A DNA stretch of 64,000 bases. It comes from Anaeropeptidivorans aminofermentans (GTDB lineage Bacteria > Bacillota > Clostridia > Lachnospirales > UBA5962). The notes under the pieces were generated by a model, which saw only the letters and a program-made list of their open reading frames with translations, was not told the origin of the DNA and searched no databases. This document shows, piece after piece, positions 26,792 through 35,979 of this stretch; the first letter of the stretch is position 1; every line of letters starts with the position of its first letter. The stretch lies in contig NZ_OW711693.1 in NCBI RefSeq assembly GCF_940670685.1, forward strand, positions 372,001 to 436,000. The letters are read 5' to 3'. Position numbers and translations under genes: made by a program.

Positions 26792-29113
26792 ATGGACAAT
26801 AAAAAAACAATGCCCCTGATTGCTTTAAGGAATATGGTGATGTTTCCCAGCTGTACCCTTAGCTTTGAGGTGGTGGGGAAAGCCGCCCTTGACGCAGTTC
26901 AGAAGGCATACGACACAAGTGGCTTTGCCTTTTTATCGGCAAAAAGAAATGATGATGAAGATAGCGCAGATGTTTTCAGGATTGGTACCGTATCCACTAT
27001 AAAGAGAATATTTCCTTTAGGCCAGGACAGGGCCCAGGTTGTAGCCCAGGGAGAATACAGGGCCTTTGTGGAATCCTTTGAAAACGACGGCATATTTACG
27101 GAGGTTGTAACGGTTTTATCGGAAAGGCCGCCTTATGAAAATACCATGGATTTGGAAGCTTCCGTCCTTGCGGTGAAGGTTGCCTTTGAAGAATATATTG
27201 CCTCCGGCGCAAAAATCTTACCGGAAACGATTAAATACATTATGGCTTCGGAAGACCCCCTGAAGGTTTCGGATTTAATTTCCGGCGCCATCGCCATAAG
27301 TTATATAAAAAAGCAGGAGCTTCTTCTTTCGGACGATGTTTCGAAAAGGCTTGAGCTTTTGACGGAGCTTTTGCTTGACAGGGCAAAGGCCCTTGAAATT
27401 CAAAGCAATATTTTAAACAAAGCAAGGCAGAAAATTGAAAAAAGCCAGAAGGAATACTTTCTCAAAGAACAGGCAAAGGCCATAAATGAGGAATTGGGAG
27501 AGACCTCCGGCGCTGCCGAGGAAATAGAAGAATACGAAAGAAAGGCCAAAGAGCTGAACCTTCCCGAAAGGGTAATGGAAAAGCTTCAAAAGGAGCTGAA
27601 AAGGCTTAAAAGGATAAGCGGCTATGCTCAGGAAGGGGCTATTATAAGGGATTATATCCAGTGGCTTTTGGATACCCCGTGGTCTGAAAAAACAGAAGAA
27701 AACCCTGATTTAATTCTTGCAGAGGAAATACTAAACGATGAGCATTACGGCCTTTTTAAAGTAAAGGAAAGGATTATGGAGTTCCTTTGTGTAAAGCAGA
27801 ACACAAAAGGCCTTGATTCTCCGGTGCTTTGCCTTTTAGGCCCTCCCGGCGTTGGAAAAACCTCCGTCGCCAAAAGCATTGCAAAGGCCCTTAACAGAAA
27901 TTATCAGCGAATGTCCTTAGGGGGCATAAGAGACGAGGCGGAGATAAGAGGCCATAGAAGAACCTATATAGGCTCTATGCCCGGCAGGATTATCTATCTT
28001 ATGAATCAGGCAAAATCCACAAATCCCCTGATTCTTTTAGACGAAATTGATAAGCTGGGAAGCGACTATAAAGGGGACCCGGCATCAGCCCTTCTTGAAG
28101 TTCTTGATGCGGAGCAGAATCACAGCTTTAGAGACAATTATCTTGAAGTAAGCTACGACCTTTCAGATGTGTTTTTCATCTGCACTGCAAACAGCATCGA
28201 TACCATACCCCCTGCCCTTAAAGACAGGCTTGAAATTATAGAGCTTTCAAGCTATACCTTAAATGAAAAATTCCACATCGGAAAGGACTTCCTCATAAAG
28301 AAGCAAAAAGAAAAGAACGGCATAGAAGACCTTCATATTTCAGACGAAGCTCTTTATGATATTATCAGCTACTATACCAAGGAAGCCGGCGTAAGGCAGC
28401 TTGAAAGGCTCATAGCAAAAATTTGCAGAAAAGCCGTCAGAGAAGTTCTTATGGAAGGAAAAGATACGATAGAAATAACGGCAGACAACCTTTCCGACTA
28501 TTTAGGCATAAGAAAATACAGGAAAAAGAATATAGCAAGCAATAATCTTTCGGGGTCTGCCGTAGGCCTTGCCTGGACAAGCACAGGAGGGCAGACGCTT
28601 CTTATTGAAGCCTGCGCCATGGAAGGAAAGGGAAAGCTCCAGCTGACGGGAAGCCTTGGAGACGTTATGAAAGAATCTGCCCATGCCGCCATAAGCTATT
28701 TGAGGACGAACGCTTCCAAGCTTTCCATAGACACGGGTTTTTATAAGGAAAAGGATATCCATATCCATATTCCCGAAGGGGCCGTGCCGAAGGACGGGCC
28801 TTCCGCCGGAATAACATTATGCACAGCCCTGATTTCAGCCCTTTCAAATATTCCTGCAAGAAGCGATACGGCAATGACGGGAGAGATTACGCTTCTGGGG
28901 AAGGTTCTTCCCATAGGAGGCCTTAAAGAGAAAATCCTTGGTGCAAGGGCGGCAGGAATAAAAAGAATCATAATCCCTAGGGAAAATGAACAGGATTTGT
29001 CTGAAATAGAAGAAGAAATCAAAGAAGGCATAGAATTTATTTTTGCGGATAAAATGGAAGATGTAATAAAAGAAGCATTTTATGCTGAATTTGCGCTTAA
29101 TTCCGCAACATAA
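26792..29113 (+). CDS. lon: ATP-dependent protease Lon
   Basis: 773 aa, standard LonA length. N-terminal substrate-binding domain about 1-200, coiled coil to about 300, AAA+ module (GPPGVGKTSVAKS, LLDEIDKLG), and the peptidase domain with Ser671 in PKDGPSAG and Lys714 in GGLKEKILGA, the same spacing as the E. coli dyad. It degrades misfolded and regulatory proteins in the cytoplasm. ATG touches the upstream stop codon. Confidence 0.97.
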   Translation: MDNKKTMPLIALRNMVMFPSCTLSFEVVGKAALDAVQKAYDTSGFAFLSAKRNDDEDSADVFRIGTVSTIKRIFPLGQDRAQVVAQGEYRAFVESFENDGIFTEVVTVLSERPPYENTMDLEASVLAVKVAFEEYIASGAKILPETIKYIMASEDPLKVSDLISGAIAISYIKKQELLLSDDVSKRLELLTELLLDRAKALEIQSNILNKARQKIEKSQKEYFLKEQAKAINEELGETSGAAEEIEEYERKAKELNLPERVMEKLQKELKRLKRISGYAQEGAIIRDYIQWLLDTPWSEKTEENPDLILAEEILNDEHYGLFKVKERIMEFLCVKQNTKGLDSPVLCLLGPPGVGKTSVAKSIAKALNRNYQRMSLGGIRDEAEIRGHRRTYIGSMPGRIIYLMNQAKSTNPLILLDEIDKLGSDYKGDPASALLEVLDAEQNHSFRDNYLEVSYDLSDVFFICTANSIDTIPPALKDRLEIIELSSYTLNEKFHIGKDFLIKKQKEKNGIEDLHISDEALYDIISYYTKEAGVRQLERLIAKICRKAVREVLMEGKDTIEITADNLSDYLGIRKYRKKNIASNNLSGSAVGLAWTSTGGQTLLIEACAMEGKGKLQLTGSLGDVMKESAHAAISYLRTNASKLSIDTGFYKEKDIHIHIPEGAVPKDGPSAGITLCTALISALSNIPARSDTAMTGEITLLGKVLPIGGLKEKILGARAAGIKRIIIPRENEQDLSEIEEEIKEGIEFIFADKMEDVIKEAFYAEFALNSAT

Positions 29114-29225
29114 TAATTATAAAAAAAATGCAGTACAGATTCCAAAGGATTTCTTTTATAAAGTTAAAACAGTAAGGGCTTTTACAGCCTCTAAACATAA
29201 TACAGCAGAAGTCCCTTATCAATTA

Positions 29226-29348
29226 TAGCAAAACAATGAAATAGCGTAGCAAAAATCGTATATTTTGAAGGGCTTAAAATAGGGATTCTATAGTTTAAGC
29301 TGTTTATGAAAAATAGGTTTTTGTTCCTACCTTAATCTTGTTTTTCTA
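29226..29348. repeat. Family B palindromic element after lon
   Basis: TAGCAAAACAATGAAATAG at the left and CTTAATCTTGTTTTTCTA at the right, each flanked by TA, with arms AGCAAAAATCGTATATTTTG and AAAAATAGGTTTTTGTTCC. Close relative of 45713-45838. Confidence 0.75.
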
Positions 29349-29398
29349 TAGATTTACTTTATTTCGTGCCGTCTTAATATATTGATGCAGCCATACCC

Positions 29399-29500
29399 GA
29401 ATAAAAGTAAAACAGTAGGGTTGTAAATTTGCTTTTCCTTGATTTTATGCCTTCTTGAGTTCTGTTGTTTACTGCGGAAGAAAAGCAAATTTACTATAAA
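29399..29500. repeat. Family C palindromic element upstream of engB
   Basis: Arms GTAAATTTGCTTTTCC and GAAAAGCAAATTTAC flank about 40 bases. It is nearly identical, in reverse, to 53378-53476, including the flank CGAATAAAAGTAAAACAGTAG. Confidence 0.75.
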
Positions 29501-29560
29501 ATAAAAGTAAATTGCCTATACTGTAAAAAAGAAAACGCTTTGGCTAAAAAGGAGAATCAT

Positions 29561-30160
29561 ATGGTAGTAAATAACGTAAGCCTTGAAAAGGTAGCCGTCA
29601 ACCCGTCAGGCTATCCGGACACGGGGCTTAGTGAAATTGCCTTTGCAGGAAAATCAAACGTAGGAAAGTCTTCTCTCATTAACAGCATGATTTACAGAAA
29701 GGCGCTTGCAAGGACCAGCCAAACCCCGGGAAAAACAAGGACAATTAATTTCTATAACATTGAGGACCTTCTTTACTTTGTAGACCTTCCCGGATACGGC
29801 TTTGCAAAGGCGCCTGCTTCTGAAATCGAAAAATGGGGAAAGATGATTGAAAAATATCTTGTGGGCAGAGAAGAGCTGAAAGCCATTATACTGCTTACGG
29901 ATATCCGGCATACTCCGGGGGAAAACGATATTTTAATGTATGAATGGCTTAAACATTATAATTATAAAATAATTATAGCCGCTACAAAGCTTGATAAGCT
30001 GAAAAAAAGCCAGTATAAAAAACATGAAGATATGCTTAGAAAAGGCTTCGGCCTTAGAAAAGAAGATATCCTCATTCCCTTTTCTTCTGAAACAAAAGAG
30101 GGCAGAGACGAGCTTTGGAAGGTAATAGAAGATATTTTGGATATTCACGGGAATGAATAA
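29561..30160 (+). CDS. engB: Ribosome-biogenesis GTPase EngB/YsxC
   Basis: 199 aa from the ATG 6 bases after AAGGAG (MVVNNVSLEKVAVNPSGYP). TRAFAC GTPase with G1 AGKSNVGKSS (29-38), G3 DLPGYG and G4 TKLDK. It acts in large-subunit ribosome assembly. An upstream in-frame extension overlaps the family C repeat and is rejected. Often follows lon in Firmicutes, as here. Confidence 0.95.
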   Translation: MVVNNVSLEKVAVNPSGYPDTGLSEIAFAGKSNVGKSSLINSMIYRKALARTSQTPGKTRTINFYNIEDLLYFVDLPGYGFAKAPASEIEKWGKMIEKYLVGREELKAIILLTDIRHTPGENDILMYEWLKHYNYKIIIAATKLDKLKKSQYKKHEDMLRKGFGLRKEDILIPFSSETKEGRDELWKVIEDILDIHGNE

Positions 30161-30216
30161 AGCTGAGACTGGGCTGCAATCCAAACCGTCACTTTTAAAG
30201 TTCAGTTTTTTATCAA

Positions 30217-30253
30217 TAAAAAAGAGCTTAGCATATGCTAAGCTCTTTTAATC
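30217..30253. terminator. Intrinsic terminator after engB
   Basis: AAAAGAGCTTAGCA-TATGCTAAGCTCTTTT, a perfect palindromic stem with flanking A and T runs; likely works for engB. Confidence 0.85.
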
Positions 30254-30371
30254 TGCTGAAAAAGTAAATAAATTTAATTTTTTTCTGTAGAGTAGATAAG
30301 TACAGGTTTTCTAAGGGGAATAAAAATCTTCTGTAAATAAAATCAGAGTTTTTAAAAAAAGAAGCCTTTTA

Positions 30372-30449
30372 TAGTAAATTTAAAGTTAAACAGTAGCAAA
30401 GCCGTATATTCACACAGGCTTTTGCTGCTTCTTTATATGAAATTTACTA
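30372..30449. repeat. Family B element, internally deleted
   Basis: 78 bp: TAGTAAATTTAAAGTTAAACAG at the left, TTTATATGAAATTTACTA at the right, TA on each side. The central hairpin block is missing. Confidence 0.75.
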
Positions 30450-30489
30450 TAAATATTCATGGATATTGCATGATGGCTACAATGTATTT

Positions 30490-30870
30490 TCAAATAGCAA
30501 TCCACCAGAATACGCCGAATTTATCAACAATATTAGCGCAATAACTGTTCCAGTCACAAGGGCCTAAGGGGTCTATAACAGTGCCGCCTTCTTTTAAGGC
30601 ATCATAGGCCTTTCTTACGGTTTCTTCCTTTCTCATATCACTAACGTTAAAAGCCATAGTCTGCCAACTGGTCTTTTTGCTTGTGTCACAAGTATCGGGG
30701 GCTTCGCTTACAGCCATAAATAATTGACCGTCAAGAGAGAGCTCACAGTGGATATAGGCATCTTTCGATGCATTCTTTACTTCAAAACTTATTTCTGCTC
30801 CAAAAGCTTTGCAATACATTTTGACAGCTTCCATACTGCCCTTGACGTAAACCTGCGGATTTATTTCCAT
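30490..30870 (-). CDS. VOC-family (PhnB/glyoxalase-like) protein
   Basis: 126 aa, beta-alpha-beta-beta-beta fold of the vicinal oxygen chelate superfamily: INPQVYVKGSMEAVKMYCKAFGAE at the start and GPCDWNSYCANIVDKFGVFWWI at the end, as in PhnB-like proteins. Specific function unknown; such proteins include dioxygenases and resistance proteins. ATG after AGGAGATG. Monocistronic. Confidence 0.85.
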   Translation of the reverse strand: MEINPQVYVKGSMEAVKMYCKAFGAEISFEVKNASKDAYIHCELSLDGQLFMAVSEAPDTCDTSKKTSWQTMAFNVSDMRKEETVRKAYDALKEGGTVIDPLGPCDWNSYCANIVDKFGVFWWIAI

Positions 30871-30915
30871 TATGAGTCATCTCCTTATACAATATAAATT
30901 AATTATATTTTATAT

Positions 30916-31201
30916 TAGGCGTTGTTTGCAAATGGAGAAACCAATGATACTAAATAAACTAAAGTTTATTTAGTATCATACATCAGAAGTACTGTTTGAA
31001 AGAAAACGTGAATTCGAGTGGAACAATCAAGAAATCCGGTCGAAGGCATAATGCCTTTGGCATCATGCTCAGGTTTTTGCGCAGCAAAAATTCTGAGGAG
31101 AAAAACGCAGAAATAGCAGAGCTATTCCGGATATTTTTGACGCAAAAGTCATGCTTTTATAGTAAAACAGACTAGAGTTTTGATTTTACCAACAAGCCCT
31201 A
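30916..31201. repeat. Family A palindromic element (full-length copy, inverted)
   Basis: Left end TTAGGCGTTGTTTGCAAATG and right end GATTTTACCAACAAGCCCTA are imperfect inverted repeats. Shares the palindrome AATAAACTAAAGTTTATT and the block GAGGAGAAAAACGCAGAAATAG with 23737-24035. It ends 3 bases before the reductase stop codon. Confidence 0.7.
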
Positions 31202-31204
31202 CAT

Positions 31205-31762
31205 TCACTTAGCATATTTGATAATGTTCCGTCCTAAAATCCTTGCTTGCTCCAATCTGCGGGGCTGGTCCAAAATGTCTCCCGGTTTATCAGCGGAAGC
31301 TGTTACCCCATTCAGTTCACCGGGAACGCATAAGACGCCGCTTGAAAGATAAAAATTATGTATGATATTCAGCACAATTGACTGCCCGCCGCTGGAACCT
31401 CTGCCAACTGCAATTGTCCCGCCCAGCTTTCCTTCAAGCAGTTTTTTCTCGCCGACGGCATAGGTTCTGTCAAAAACCGCTTTTAGCTGTGCCGGCACAT
31501 TTCGCCAATAAGCCGGTGCTGCAATGAGGATGGCATCACATTTTGAATATGCGTCATAAAGCTTCTCCATATCATCATTTATGAAACAGGTTTTTCTTTC
31601 GCGGCAGGTTTCGCAGCCAATACACATTTCGACTTTCTTTTCGGAAAGTAAAAACCTTTCAATGTGCCATTGAGCTTCTGCGAAAGGTTCCAGTGCAGCA
31701 TTCAGCAGAATTTCCGAATTGCCGTTTTTTCTTGGCATACCGGATATACCTAAAATATTCAT
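31205..31762 (-). CDS. Flavodoxin-fold NAD(P)H-dependent reductase with Cys cluster
   Basis: 185 aa. FMN-binding flavodoxin fold (GISGMPRKNGNSEILL, LIAAPAYWRNVPAQLKAVFDR) and a compact Cys motif CIGCETCRERKTC around residues 48-60, typical of iron-sulfur flavoproteins. Likely electron transfer or quinone/nitro reduction; partner unknown. ATG after GGGAGGG. Confidence 0.87.
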   Translation of the reverse strand: MNILGISGMPRKNGNSEILLNAALEPFAEAQWHIERFLLSEKKVEMCIGCETCRERKTCFINDDMEKLYDAYSKCDAILIAAPAYWRNVPAQLKAVFDRTYAVGEKKLLEGKLGGTIAVGRGSSGGQSIVLNIIHNFYLSSGVLCVPGELNGVTASADKPGDILDQPRRLEQARILGRNIIKYAK

Positions 31763-31962
31763 TATTCCCTCCCATCACTATCATAGAATATTGAAAATAT
31801 TGCAGTATCTGTAGATAAAAACGAAAGAGGCCTTATTGAAAATCCCTACCCGTTATTTTATGAGCAATGTATTTTATCATAAGGCTTTACAGCCCTTGAT
31901 GGATATCTTTCAATAGACATACCTTTGGAATGTTTTAAAACAAACCTTAATATATATTGATA

Positions 31963-31999
31963 CAAAAAAACACCTTCCCATAAGGAAGGTGTTTTTAAA
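31963..31999 (-). terminator. Intrinsic terminator of tRNA-Pro
   Basis: ACACCTTCC...GGAAGGTGT with A/T runs on both sides, immediately after the 3' end of the minus-strand tRNA gene. Confidence 0.85.
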
Positions 32000-32000
32000 G

Positions 32001-32074
32001 TCGGGGAAACCGGATTTGAACCGACGGCCTCTTGGTCCCGAACCAAGCGCTCTACCAAACTGAGCCATTCCCCG
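32001..32074 (-). tRNA. tRNA-Pro (anticodon CGG)
   Basis: 74 nt on the minus strand. Acceptor arms CGGGGAA / TTCCCCG with discriminator A, D arm GCTCAGTTTGGTAGAGC, anticodon arm CTTGG-TTCGGGA-CCAAG, T arm with TTCAAAT. CCA is not encoded. Reads CCG proline codons. The phage module starts about 550 bases on its 5' side. Confidence 0.96.
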
Positions 32075-32439
32075 ATAGGTGATATTATAAAACTATAATA
32101 TCTTTGTGTCAATAAAAATGTAGGCCGTAATTGTTCTAAAAACTGATAAAATTATTCGTATTAATTTAGGCTTAAATGAGCAAAAGAAAAGCCTTTAAAT
32201 GCCTTAAATTAGAAGGATACTATTTTATATGCTTAATTTCATAAAATGTGATTTAAAAATAAAAATGAATTTTAATAGGCCATAATAGAGCCTTAAAAGG
32301 GAAAGATTGGATTTCTAAAAAGTAGGGACGATGCCCTTCGTAGGCGTTCGCTTTATAGGCGGACGCCTATGAGGGCTAAAGCCCCTCATCGCCCTGAAAG
32401 ATGAGTCTTCCTACGGATGAATCTGTTCTGAAAGTATAT

Positions 32440-32575
32440 AAAGTAAATTTCTTATAAAGAAGTAACAAAAACCGATTTCTTAGAGACTCAAAAATACGGA
32501 TTTCCGCAGAAAGCGATACATTTTTGAGTCTCCATGAATATGTGGTTTTGTTACTGTTTAACACTAAATTTGCTA
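32440..32575. repeat. Family B palindromic element near the end of the phage module
   Basis: AAGTAAATTTCTTATAAAGAAGTAACAAAAACC at the left and GGTTTTGTTACTGTTTAACACTAAATTTGCTA at the right, with the GAGACTCAAAAAT / ATTTTTGAGTCTC hairpin. TA follows. Confidence 0.75.
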
Positions 32576-32621
32576 TAAATATACTTCTTAAACACATTCG
32601 GTCAATTGATTAAATTTTACC

Positions 32622-33824
32622 TTACGACGGTTTATCCTTAAGGTTATGATAGCTTATTTTTTGCGTTCCGTCGGTTTCGTTATGAACATGGGTATTGATC
32701 CTTTGTATCAAATCGTCTACGGAAGCAGGGTTTGAAAGGCCCGAGCCTTGAACAAGCTTCGTTATTTCAAGGCCGGTTGCGGCGGCAAAATCTTCTCTTC
32801 GGCTTCCTATTTCAGCCTGCAAATATCTTTTTCCCATACAGTCATAAACGTATTTTATGCATTTTGCGCTGAGCTCGATACCAAGCGCTTCGTGGACTAC
32901 TTTGACAGTGTCCCCTAGGGAAATGCTTTCTAAGGGAGCCATATTTTTGTATTCTTCCGTCTCCTGTAAGAGAACAAAGTCTATTTTTGCGTTTACCGAA
33001 GGCAAATCTCCGCCGGAATCAAAAAACGCCTGTGCTCTTTTCTTAAGTTCAAGCCTTGCCATGGAAGTGCTTAAGTTTCTGGTGACTTTAATGTCCCGGC
33101 AGTAAAGAACGCCGTAAAAAGGATAAGGATAGCGGTTTATATAGGGGCTGTCTAAATACCCTTCCGAAAGATAAAGGGGCGTATCGTCGTTTTGCTTTCC
33201 GATGGGGCGTATTCTCGTTATGATGTTACTTGTATCCAGAGTGATGTCTATTCCCGTAAGGTTTTTTCCGTAGCGTATGGAAACGCCCTTATCCTCTCCG
33301 ATTCTATCCATATAATAAATATCATAATTATCTCTTAAAAGCTCACCGCCAAATATAGAAATGAGCCCCATATCCCCCAGTATTCCATAAACAGGATTTA
33401 TATCCAGAAGAGAAACATCGGCGATTTTTATTATATTTGAATATAGTTTAAAGGGAAGCTTTAAAAGAGCATTTCTGTAAAGAGTTTCCGAAGCGGTCTT
33501 TCCGGAAGCCCCTATAAGCTCAAGAGAAGGAACGAAATCCCAAAGGCTGTCGTAATAAATATGCCGGGCGTGTATGGTTGCCGTATATAGATCCTTTTCC
33601 ACGTAATAAATCCTGAAAAGCTGATAGCCTCTGGGGGAAGGGGCTCTTATAATATTAAATTCCTTTATATAAGGGAATATATTTTTGTTTTCACTGATAA
33701 TAAAGCTTAGGGTCATTTCATACATGCCGTTAAGCTCTTCTGTTATTTCCGCCTTAAAAGGAAACAAAGCCCCATAGCCATTGTGGGTAAAGTCTTTTTC
33801 GAGTCTTTCATAAACAGTTATCAT
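32622..33824 (-). CDS. Phage tail-tip protein (prophage endopeptidase tail / Tal-like)
   Basis: 400 aa. N-terminal region (MITVYERLEKDFTHNG, ITEELNGMYEMTLSF) and body (VEKDLYTATIHARHIYYDSL, NIITRIRPIGKQ) match the tail-hub family of Gram-positive siphophages. It ends at YHNLKDKPS, the point where homologues normally continue into repetitive fibre or receptor-binding segments, so it may be truncated. Last gene of the module; ATG just after the BppU-like gene. Confidence 0.8.
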   Translation of the reverse strand: MITVYERLEKDFTHNGYGALFPFKAEITEELNGMYEMTLSFIISENKNIFPYIKEFNIIRAPSPRGYQLFRIYYVEKDLYTATIHARHIYYDSLWDFVPSLELIGASGKTASETLYRNALLKLPFKLYSNIIKIADVSLLDINPVYGILGDMGLISIFGGELLRDNYDIYYMDRIGEDKGVSIRYGKNLTGIDITLDTSNIITRIRPIGKQNDDTPLYLSEGYLDSPYINRYPYPFYGVLYCRDIKVTRNLSTSMARLELKKRAQAFFDSGGDLPSVNAKIDFVLLQETEEYKNMAPLESISLGDTVKVVHEALGIELSAKCIKYVYDCMGKRYLQAEIGSRREDFAAATGLEITKLVQGSGLSNPASVDDLIQRINTHVHNETDGTQKISYHNLKDKPS

Positions 33825-33833
33825 AAGAAACCT

Positions 33834-34775
33834 CTAATAAAATTCCACAAGCTGATAGGAAATAGGGAGGGCCGACGCCATATGTCCCTTTATCTGAAAG
33901 CTTGTGGAATTTATGCTGTAAAGATAAGGCAGGTATGCATTTGCCGTTTGATAATCGCTTCTTGTATTGGAAGTTCCCGAAAGCAAAACAATTGTTCTTT
34001 GGGGATTGATAGGCTGGTTAATACTAACTGTATAGGGGGTACTGTCCTCCGGCAAGGTTACGACGCCCCGCTGAATATATTTTATAATCCCTCTGGTTTC
34101 AAAAAACTTCAGATAATTCATTACGCTTTGGGTATTTGAACTTACAGGGTTGGGGTTTCCTAAAACACTTTTTATACTGCCTACGGTTTCAACAATTCCT
34201 GCTGTAGACTGGGTTTTCAAATAATTCCATATATTATTTAACGCCCCAAGGGCGGAAGAACCTGCCTGCAGGTCGCCTTCTTCCAAATCATCCGTTAAAA
34301 GGCCGAAGCGCTCGTTTATCATTCTTACAGTCTCTCGCATATCCCACACATCTTGGAATAAAGTTATGACGGCATTATATTCGTTGGTGCTTTCTGCGGC
34401 TTCATCGTTTCTTACGGTAGCCTGTACCTGTATCATAAAGCTTCTGGTTGTAAGAATACTGCTGCCGTCAAGAGAAAAGACGCTGATGTCGCATTTTACC
34501 ATGCTGTCTCCAAGGGCCAAGGTCTGGTCCGTAAGCTCTACAGAAAATTCTCCCTTGGAAGCGTCTGTGATGACGGCATTATTCATAATATAATTGCCGT
34601 CTGCTTTCAGGGCGTTAAACTGTACGCGGCAGCCCGTTAAATCATAGGCCGTGCCGTCGTCTTTTAAAAGAGTTACGTCAAGGTATCTGCTTGTTGCATC
34701 AAACTGCTTTGCCTTTATGATTCTTTCAGTATCCTTATTGATGAATAAGGATAGCTTCATTCTGCTTTCAATCAT
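33834..34775 (-). CDS. Phage baseplate upper protein (BppU N-terminal domain)
   Basis: 313 aa. N-terminal about 150 residues are BppU-like (SRYLDVTLLKDDGTAYDLTGCRVQFNALK). The C-terminal part has a helical region and ends in a beta-rich domain (RTIVLLSGTSNTRSDYQ) that may contact the host. ATG after GGAGGTGG overlaps the Dit stop as TAATG. Confidence 0.82.
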   Translation of the reverse strand: MIESRMKLSLFINKDTERIIKAKQFDATSRYLDVTLLKDDGTAYDLTGCRVQFNALKADGNYIMNNAVITDASKGEFSVELTDQTLALGDSMVKCDISVFSLDGSSILTTRSFMIQVQATVRNDEAAESTNEYNAVITLFQDVWDMRETVRMINERFGLLTDDLEEGDLQAGSSALGALNNIWNYLKTQSTAGIVETVGSIKSVLGNPNPVSSNTQSVMNYLKFFETRGIIKYIQRGVVTLPEDSTPYTVSINQPINPQRTIVLLSGTSNTRSDYQTANAYLPYLYSINSTSFQIKGHMASALPISYQLVEFY

Positions 34776-35470
34776 TATAACCACCTCCAATTAGGCTGAA
34801 TTTCAATTTTACTGATATTTCCTGAAAAGCTTATGGTGTTTAATTCTCCGTTTCCTAAGAGTATAGGAAATTCCCCTGTCATATGCATGCTCATATTTGT
34901 ATTTCCGGTCATGATGCTCATGAATCTGCTGTCTAAGGTGACATTTCCTGAAACATTTTTTATCTGAATAGTGCTTCCGTTTATAGTGAGGGAGATAGTT
35001 CCGCTGCCGTATATTTTAATGAAAGGCAGGGCGTTGATGTTTCCCTTTCCGTAAAGGGTCAATGGGGAGCTTTTTACGCTTATAAAGTCATTTTCTTCAT
35101 CTACGGAATATTTAAAAGGTTCACAGCAGAAGGTAATATCAAAGGCCCTGTAATCTGCCAAAATATATTCCATGGCAATATCGCTATTTACATAAGCCAT
35201 ATAATATTTTTCCGGCTCTGAAGAAAGAATCAGCCGTCCTTTTTCCCGAAGCTTTGGGAAAAGCGAATCCGTTTCCGGTTTTGAAAGCATTCGGCACCGT
35301 ATCGTTTTATAAACCGGCTCATAGTAGTTTTCGTCGATTAAAAGATGACCGCTTCTGCCGGGAACGGCAATTTTTTTAAAGGCCTTTTTGGCCATGATGA
35401 TAGGAGGAGAAGAGCATTTAATATTGTAGTCTCTTGAATCCATGCCGTTAAAGATAAAGTAGTTTTCCAT
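34775..35470 (-). CDS. Phage distal tail protein (Dit, Sipho_tail)
   Basis: 231 aa. N-terminal half shows the siphophage tail family pattern (FIFNGMDSRDYNIKC, VPGRSGHLLIDENYYEPVYKTI), C-terminal half a galectin-like beta domain (LTLYGKGNINALPFIKIYGSG). Forms the hub joining tail tube and tip. Starts at TAATG, sharing a base with the preceding gene. Confidence 0.87.
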   Translation of the reverse strand: MENYFIFNGMDSRDYNIKCSSPPIIMAKKAFKKIAVPGRSGHLLIDENYYEPVYKTIRCRMLSKPETDSLFPKLREKGRLILSSEPEKYYMAYVNSDIAMEYILADYRAFDITFCCEPFKYSVDEENDFISVKSSPLTLYGKGNINALPFIKIYGSGTISLTINGSTIQIKNVSGNVTLDSRFMSIMTGNTNMSMHMTGEFPILLGNGELNTISFSGNISKIEIQPNWRWL

Positions 35471-35979
35471 TATTTTATCCCCCTTCCAAGAAGGCTTTGG
35501 CTGTTTAAAAGGGCGAGCCTTTGAGAAATTTCTCTGATATCCTCTTTTGAGTTCATATAAAGAGCTTCCTGATGAATTTTATTTGCCTGGCTTTCAGAAG
35601 CCGCTTTATTAAAGGGCTGCCCGGCGGCAGAAGAAACAGAAGAAGCCCTTTCGAAGAGGGAAGAATAATCCGGGACTTCCTCCATATTTAATACATCTGA
35701 TTTTATAAGCACGGGAAAGGCCGATGATAAATTTGAAAAGCCTTCCTGTATTTCAAGGGCCTTTTGAGAAAGAGCCAAGTCTCCTTTCAGGCTTATATTT
35801 ATAAGCTCGGATTTTGCTGTTTCCTCCATTAAGGAAAAATACTTGTTTATGAAGCCTTCCGATACAAATTTAAGGTTTATGGAAAGGGGAGTAAATTTTA
35901 AAAGAGCCTGAAGAAACGCTTCAAGCTCTTTTCTTAAATCTTTTTTATTGATATCTTCGCTTATTTTAAGGCGTATCAT
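35470..35979 (-). CDS. Unrecognised 169-aa phage protein in the tape-measure position
   Basis: I do not recognise a domain. Charged, mostly helical N-terminal half (INKKDLRKELEAFLQALLKF), a Ser/Ala-rich middle and a helical C-terminus. It stands exactly where siphophages of the Gp15 type carry a tape measure of 600-2000 residues, and it overlaps Gp15 by ATGA and Dit by TAATG, so the junctions look native. Either a much reduced tape measure or an unrelated tail protein. Confidence 0.75.
   Translation of the reverse strand: MIRLKISEDINKKDLRKELEAFLQALLKFTPLSINLKFVSEGFINKYFSLMEETAKSELINISLKGDLALSQKALEIQEGFSNLSSAFPVLIKSDVLNMEEVPDYSSLFERASSVSSAAGQPFNKAASESQANKIHQEALYMNSKEDIREISQRLALLNSQSLLGRGIK

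Noticed and set aside
31858-32112. 84-codon frame across tRNA-Pro
   Set aside because: It is a translation of the tRNA gene and its terminator.
32376-32597. 73-codon frame near the end of the phage module
   Set aside because: It lies mostly inside a family B element and has no ribosome binding site.
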